Positions 4,640 through 7,733 of a stretch of DNA of 7,733 nt are shown in pieces. The DNA comes from DASYUM01 sp036001225. Lineage in GTDB: Bacteria > Methylomirabilota > Methylomirabilia > Rokubacteriales > DASRDR01. The stretch covers positions 1 through 7,733 of the forward strand of contig DASYUM010000239.1 in the NCBI GenBank assembly GCA_036001225.1. The letters run 5' to 3'. Numbering within the stretch: the first letter of the stretch is position 1; each line of letters opens with the position of its first letter. The translations under genes and the position numbers were made by a program. The notes under the pieces were generated by a model. That model was not told the origin of the DNA and ran no database searches. It saw only the letters and a list, made by a program, of their open reading frames with translations.

Positions 4640-7600
4640 ATGGTGGAGCGGCGCAAGCCCCGACGTCCTCCCCCCCGTAAGCCTCCGCGCCCGGCCGGCG
4701 AGGTCGCGCGCCTGCGCCGCGAGCTGGCCGACGCGCTCGAGCAGCAGACGGCTGCTGCGGAGATCTTGCGGGTGATCTCCGCGTCCCCGAGCGATCCGCA
4801 GCCGGTCTTTGACACGATCGCTCGCGCCGCCCGACGGCTGTGTGACGGTTCCGGCAGCGGGGTCGTTCTGCTTGACGGTGATCAGCTTCGCTCGGTCGCC
4901 CTCGACAACATGAGTTCGGAAGGGCAGGAGGCCTTTCGCCACTTCTATCCGCGGCCTTTGAGCGACACATTGTCTATTGGCCGCGCGATTCTCCACCGAG
5001 CCGTCGACCACGTCGTCCACGACACGCAGGCTGCGATTCCCCCCGAGGTACGTGAGTTCCGGAGAGCGGCGGGGATCCGCTCGCAGCTCTCGGTCCCGAT
5101 CCTTCGGGACGGCGTGGCGATCGGCGCCATCGGAGTCGCTCGTCGGGAGCCCGAGCCCTTCACCGAACGGCAGATCGCCCTGCTCCAGACCTTTGCCGAC
5201 CAGGCGGTCATCGCCATCGAGAACGTCCGGCTGTTCCAGGAGCTGCAGACCCGCAACCGCGAGCTGACCGAGGCCCTGGAGCAGCAGACGGCGACCGGCG
5301 AGATCCTGAGGGTGATCGCAAGCTCCCCGACCGACATTCAACCGATATTCGACGCCATCGCCAGGAATGCCGTGCGCCTCTGTGAGGCGTTGTTCTGTGC
5401 CGTCTTCCGCTTCGACGGCGAGCTCATCCACTTCGTCGCGCACCACAACTTCCCGCCGGACGCCATGGGCGCGTTCCAGCGGGCATATCCCCGGCGTCCC
5501 GACCGGGAGACCCTGGCGGCCCGGGCGGTGCTGGAATGCGCGGTTGTGCATGTGCCGGACGTCTTGGCCGACCGGACGATGTCCCCAGCGATCCTGGATA
5601 TGGCCCGAGCGTTGGGATATCGGAGCGGTGTGGTGGTGCCGATGCTTCGGGAGGGACGCCCGATCGGGGCCATCTCGGTGGCGCGGATCGGTCCCGACCA
5701 GGAGCCGCGGCCGTTCGCCGACCGGCAGATCGCGCTGCTTCGGACTTTCGCCGACCAGGCCGTGATTGCGATCGAGAACGTCCGGCTGTTCCAGGAGCTG
5801 CAGGCGCGCAACCGCGAGCTGGTTCAGGCCCTCGACCGGGAGACCGCCACCGGGCAGATCCTCCGCGTGATCAACAGCTCACCGACCAGCGTGGCGCCGG
5901 TCTTCGACGCGATCCTCGACCACGGCCTCCGGCTCTGCCAGGCGGACGTGGGGTTGCTCTTCCTAGTCGAAGGCGAGACGGTGCGGCTGGTGGCCGACCG
6001 GGGGGCGCCAGCGGCGTTCGTCGAGCCGCGACGGGCAGGGCATCGAACCGGACCGCACACCGGCCTCGGCCGGGCCCTGCGCGAGCGCCGGCCGGTTCAC
6101 ATCGAAGACATGTTGGCCGACCGCGCGTACGCCGAGCGCGACCCGACCCGGCTGCAGACCCTGGAGCTCCTGGGAGCCCGCACCGGTGTCTGGGTTCCGA
6201 TGCTCAAGGAGGACAAGGCGATCGGAGTGCTCGTCACTTGGCGGCGCCAGGTCCGCTCCTTCACTGAGGCCCAGATCGACGTCCTGACGACCTTCGCCAA
6301 CCAGGCCGTCATCGCGCTGGAGAACGTCCGGCTATTCCAGGAGCTGCAGGCGAAGAACCGCGACCTGACCGAGGCCCTCGAGCAGCAGACGGCCACGGGT
6401 GAAGTGCTCAAGGTCATCAGCCGTTCGACGTTCGATCTCCAGCCGGTGCTGGAAACGTTGATCGAAAATGCGACACGGCTGTGCGGAGCCCATCAGGGCT
6501 TCATCTTTCGGCAGGACGGAGAGGTGTTCCGGGCCGCCGTCGGCTATAACGCTCCGCCCGAGCTGGTGGCATTTCTGGAACGAAATCCGGTTCGCCCCGG
6601 ACGAGGGAGGCTCGCCGGACGGGTGCTACTGGAGCGGCGTACCGTCCATATTCCCGATGCTCTCGCCGACCCCGACTACCAGAACCCGGAAGGACAGAGG
6701 CTAGGCGGCTACCGAACGATGCTCGGCGTTCCCATGCTTCGAGAGGGCGCGCTCATCGGAGTCATTGCGATATGGAAGCAGGAAATGAGGCCCTTCACCG
6801 ACAAGCAGGTCGAGCTGGTCGAAACGTTCGCCGACCAGGCCGTGATCGCCATCGAGAACGTGCGGCTGCTCCAGGAGCTGCAGGCGCGCAACCGCGAGCT
6901 CACCGAAGCGCTCGAGCAGCAGACGGCGACCAGCGAAGTCCTGAAGGTGATCAGCCGCTCGACCTTCGACCTTCAGCCCGTGCTGGAAGCGCTTGTCGAG
7001 AACGCGACGAGGCTCTGTGGTGCCGACCGGGGCGCCATCGCCAGACCGGACGGTGACCTGTATCGCGTCGCGGTCGTCTACGGTGCCTCACCCGAGTACA
7101 AAGAGTTCCTGGAGCGAAATCCACCCCGACTCGGGAGAGGGAGCGTTACCGGACGGGTCGCCCTCGAGCGGAGGACCGTTCACATCGAGGACGTCCTGGA
7201 GGACCCCGAGTACCAGTGGACCGAGGCCCAAAGGGTCGGAAGTTTCCGCACGGTGTTGGGGGTGCCTATGCTCAGAGAAGGCACCCCCATTGGCGTCTTC
7301 ATCATCTGGCGCGACGAGGTTCGGCCGTTCACCGACAAGCAGGTCGAGCTGGTTACGACCTTCGCTGACCAGGCGGTGATCGCGATCGAGAACGTGAGGC
7401 TGTTCCAGGAGCTGCAGGCGCGGACGCGCGAGCTGGCACGCTCGGTGGATGAGCTCAAAGCCCTCGGCGAGGTCGGCCAAGCGGTCAGCTCGACCCTCGA
7501 GCTGGAGACGGTACTGAGCACGATCGTGGGCCGCGCCGTCGAGCTGTCGGGCACGGAAGGCGGCGCCATCTACGAGTTCGACGAGGCAGCCCAGGAGTTC

Positions 7601-7733
7601 CAGCTCCGGGCGACGCATGGCATGAGCCAGGAGCTGATCGAGGCGGTGCGGGAAGCACGCATCCGGGCGGGCGAGACCGCCGTCGGCCGGGCGGTCGCCA
7701 GCCGCCAGCCGCTCCAGCTCCCCGACATCATGG
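4640..7733 (+). CDS. Multi-GAF sensor protein, five complete GAF domains plus part of a sixth (3' end outside window)
   Basis: The frame is open for 1031 codons to the window edge. After a basic, proline-rich N-terminus (1-20) and a short coiled coil (25-46), GAF units lie at about 47-184, 227-369, 412-551, 594-729, 772-907 and 950-1031 (partial). Each complete unit has the C-terminal signature seen as VPMLREGxPIGxI, then PFTDRQ, then TFADQAVIAIENVRLFQELQ, running into a linker like RNRELTEALEQQTATGEILRVI. GAF domains bind small ligands or mediate dimerisation; none here has an evident chromophore or metal ligand that I can name. No membrane helix or signal peptide is visible, so it is a soluble sensor. 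The output module, commonly a histidine kinase, cyclase or phosphatase in such proteins, is beyond the window. The start has GGAGG nine bases upstream. It follows the selenoprotein by 23 bases, so co-transcription is likely. Tandem units suggest expansion by internal duplication. Confidence 0.92.
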   Translation, partial: MVERRKPRRPPPRKPPRPAGEVARLRRELADALEQQTAAAEILRVISASPSDPQPVFDTIARAARRLCDGSGSGVVLLDGDQLRSVALDNMSSEGQEAFRHFYPRPLSDTLSIGRAILHRAVDHVVHDTQAAIPPEVREFRRAAGIRSQLSVPILRDGVAIGAIGVARREPEPFTERQIALLQTFADQAVIAIENVRLFQELQTRNRELTEALEQQTATGEILRVIASSPTDIQPIFDAIARNAVRLCEALFCAVFRFDGELIHFVAHHNFPPDAMGAFQRAYPRRPDRETLAARAVLECAVVHVPDVLADRTMSPAILDMARALGYRSGVVVPMLREGRPIGAISVARIGPDQEPRPFADRQIALLRTFADQAVIAIENVRLFQELQARNRELVQALDRETATGQILRVINSSPTSVAPVFDAILDHGLRLCQADVGLLFLVEGETVRLVADRGAPAAFVEPRRAGHRTGPHTGLGRALRERRPVHIEDMLADRAYAERDPTRLQTLELLGARTGVWVPMLKEDKAIGVLVTWRRQVRSFTEAQIDVLTTFANQAVIALENVRLFQELQAKNRDLTEALEQQTATGEVLKVISRSTFDLQPVLETLIENATRLCGAHQGFIFRQDGEVFRAAVGYNAPPELVAFLERNPVRPGRGRLAGRVLLERRTVHIPDALADPDYQNPEGQRLGGYRTMLGVPMLREGALIGVIAIWKQEMRPFTDKQVELVETFADQAVIAIENVRLLQELQARNRELTEALEQQTATSEVLKVISRSTFDLQPVLEALVENATRLCGADRGAIARPDGDLYRVAVVYGASPEYKEFLERNPPRLGRGSVTGRVALERRTVHIEDVLEDPEYQWTEAQRVGSFRTVLGVPMLREGTPIGVFIIWRDEVRPFTDKQVELVTTFADQAVIAIENVRLFQELQARTRELARSVDELKALGEVGQAVSSTLELETVLSTIVGRAVELSGTEGGAIYEFDEAAQEFQLRATHGMSQELIEAVREARIRAGETAVGRAVASRQPLQLPDIM
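4721..7486 (+). repeat. Tandem intragenic GAF-linker repeats
   Basis: The coiled-coil linker coding block recurs at 5192-5317, 5747-5872, 6293-6418, 6827-6952 and, more diverged at its 3' half, 7361-7486; a partial copy lies at 4721-4777 before the first GAF. Spacing between copies is 555, 546, 534 and 534 bases, always a multiple of three. DNA such as GAGAACGT(C/G)CGGCT followed by CAGGAGCTGCAG is nearly invariant among the first four full copies. The repeats at 6293 and 6827, with the GAF domains after them, are the most alike, pointing to a more recent duplication. This is protein repetition, not a mobile element. Confidence 0.85.

Noticed and set aside
2460..4970. 836-codon open frame on the minus strand
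   Set aside because: It is a shadow of the selenoprotein and hydrolase genes, with no recognisable domain and Gly/Arg/Asp-rich composition.
4721..7486. CRISPR or mobile repeat array
   Set aside because: The repeats are about 540 bases apart, in frame and encode GAF linkers; they are protein-domain repeats.

Overview
The window is GC-rich DNA (G or C at nearly every third codon position) from a bacterium that cannot be named from sequence alone. Long multi-GAF sensors, an exported SBP56 protein and a two-domain UGSC protein fit an uncultured soil or sediment lineage such as Candidatus Rokubacteria/Methylomirabilota or a deltaproteobacterium-like group; this is a guess. No mobile element, CRISPR array, rRNA or tRNA was seen.

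Left arm, minus strand (1-1801): a two-gene unit. An exported selenium-binding-protein-56 homologue of the copper-dependent methanethiol oxidase type (mtoX-like, 590-1801) is followed one base later by a SCO1/SenC copper chaperone (1-588, cut by the window edge). The chaperone begins at a GTG that restores a full signal peptide. Both products are predicted to be extracytoplasmic, and the chaperone would plausibly deliver copper to the oxidase.

Centre (1802-1978): a divergent intergenic region with a strong ribosome binding site for mtoX and a perfect 8-bp inverted repeat. Rightward from it is an alpha/beta hydrolase with a complete Ser-Asp-His triad (1979-2767).

Right arm, plus strand: the main finding is at 2946-4616. 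What looks like two adjacent genes (97 codons, a TGA, then a 448-codon frame) is best read as one 556-residue selenoprotein. The TGA at 3237-3239 is the U of a U-G-S-C motif. The ten codons between it and the next ATG continue in frame with coding-type base use. A hairpin of bacterial SECIS type starts just after the TGA. The N-terminal part is a UGSC redox domain and the C-terminal part is a conserved-looking domain of unknown function. Twenty-three bases later, with its own Shine-Dalgarno, begins a giant cytoplasmic sensor of at least 1031 residues with five complete GAF domains and part of a sixth, separated by near-identical coiled-coil linkers. It runs off the window, so its output domain is unseen.

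The genes suggest a neighbourhood of copper, sulfur and selenium redox chemistry next to a multi-input sensor. Only the mtoX-SCO pairing has strong functional logic. The link between the selenoprotein and the sensor rests on spacing alone.
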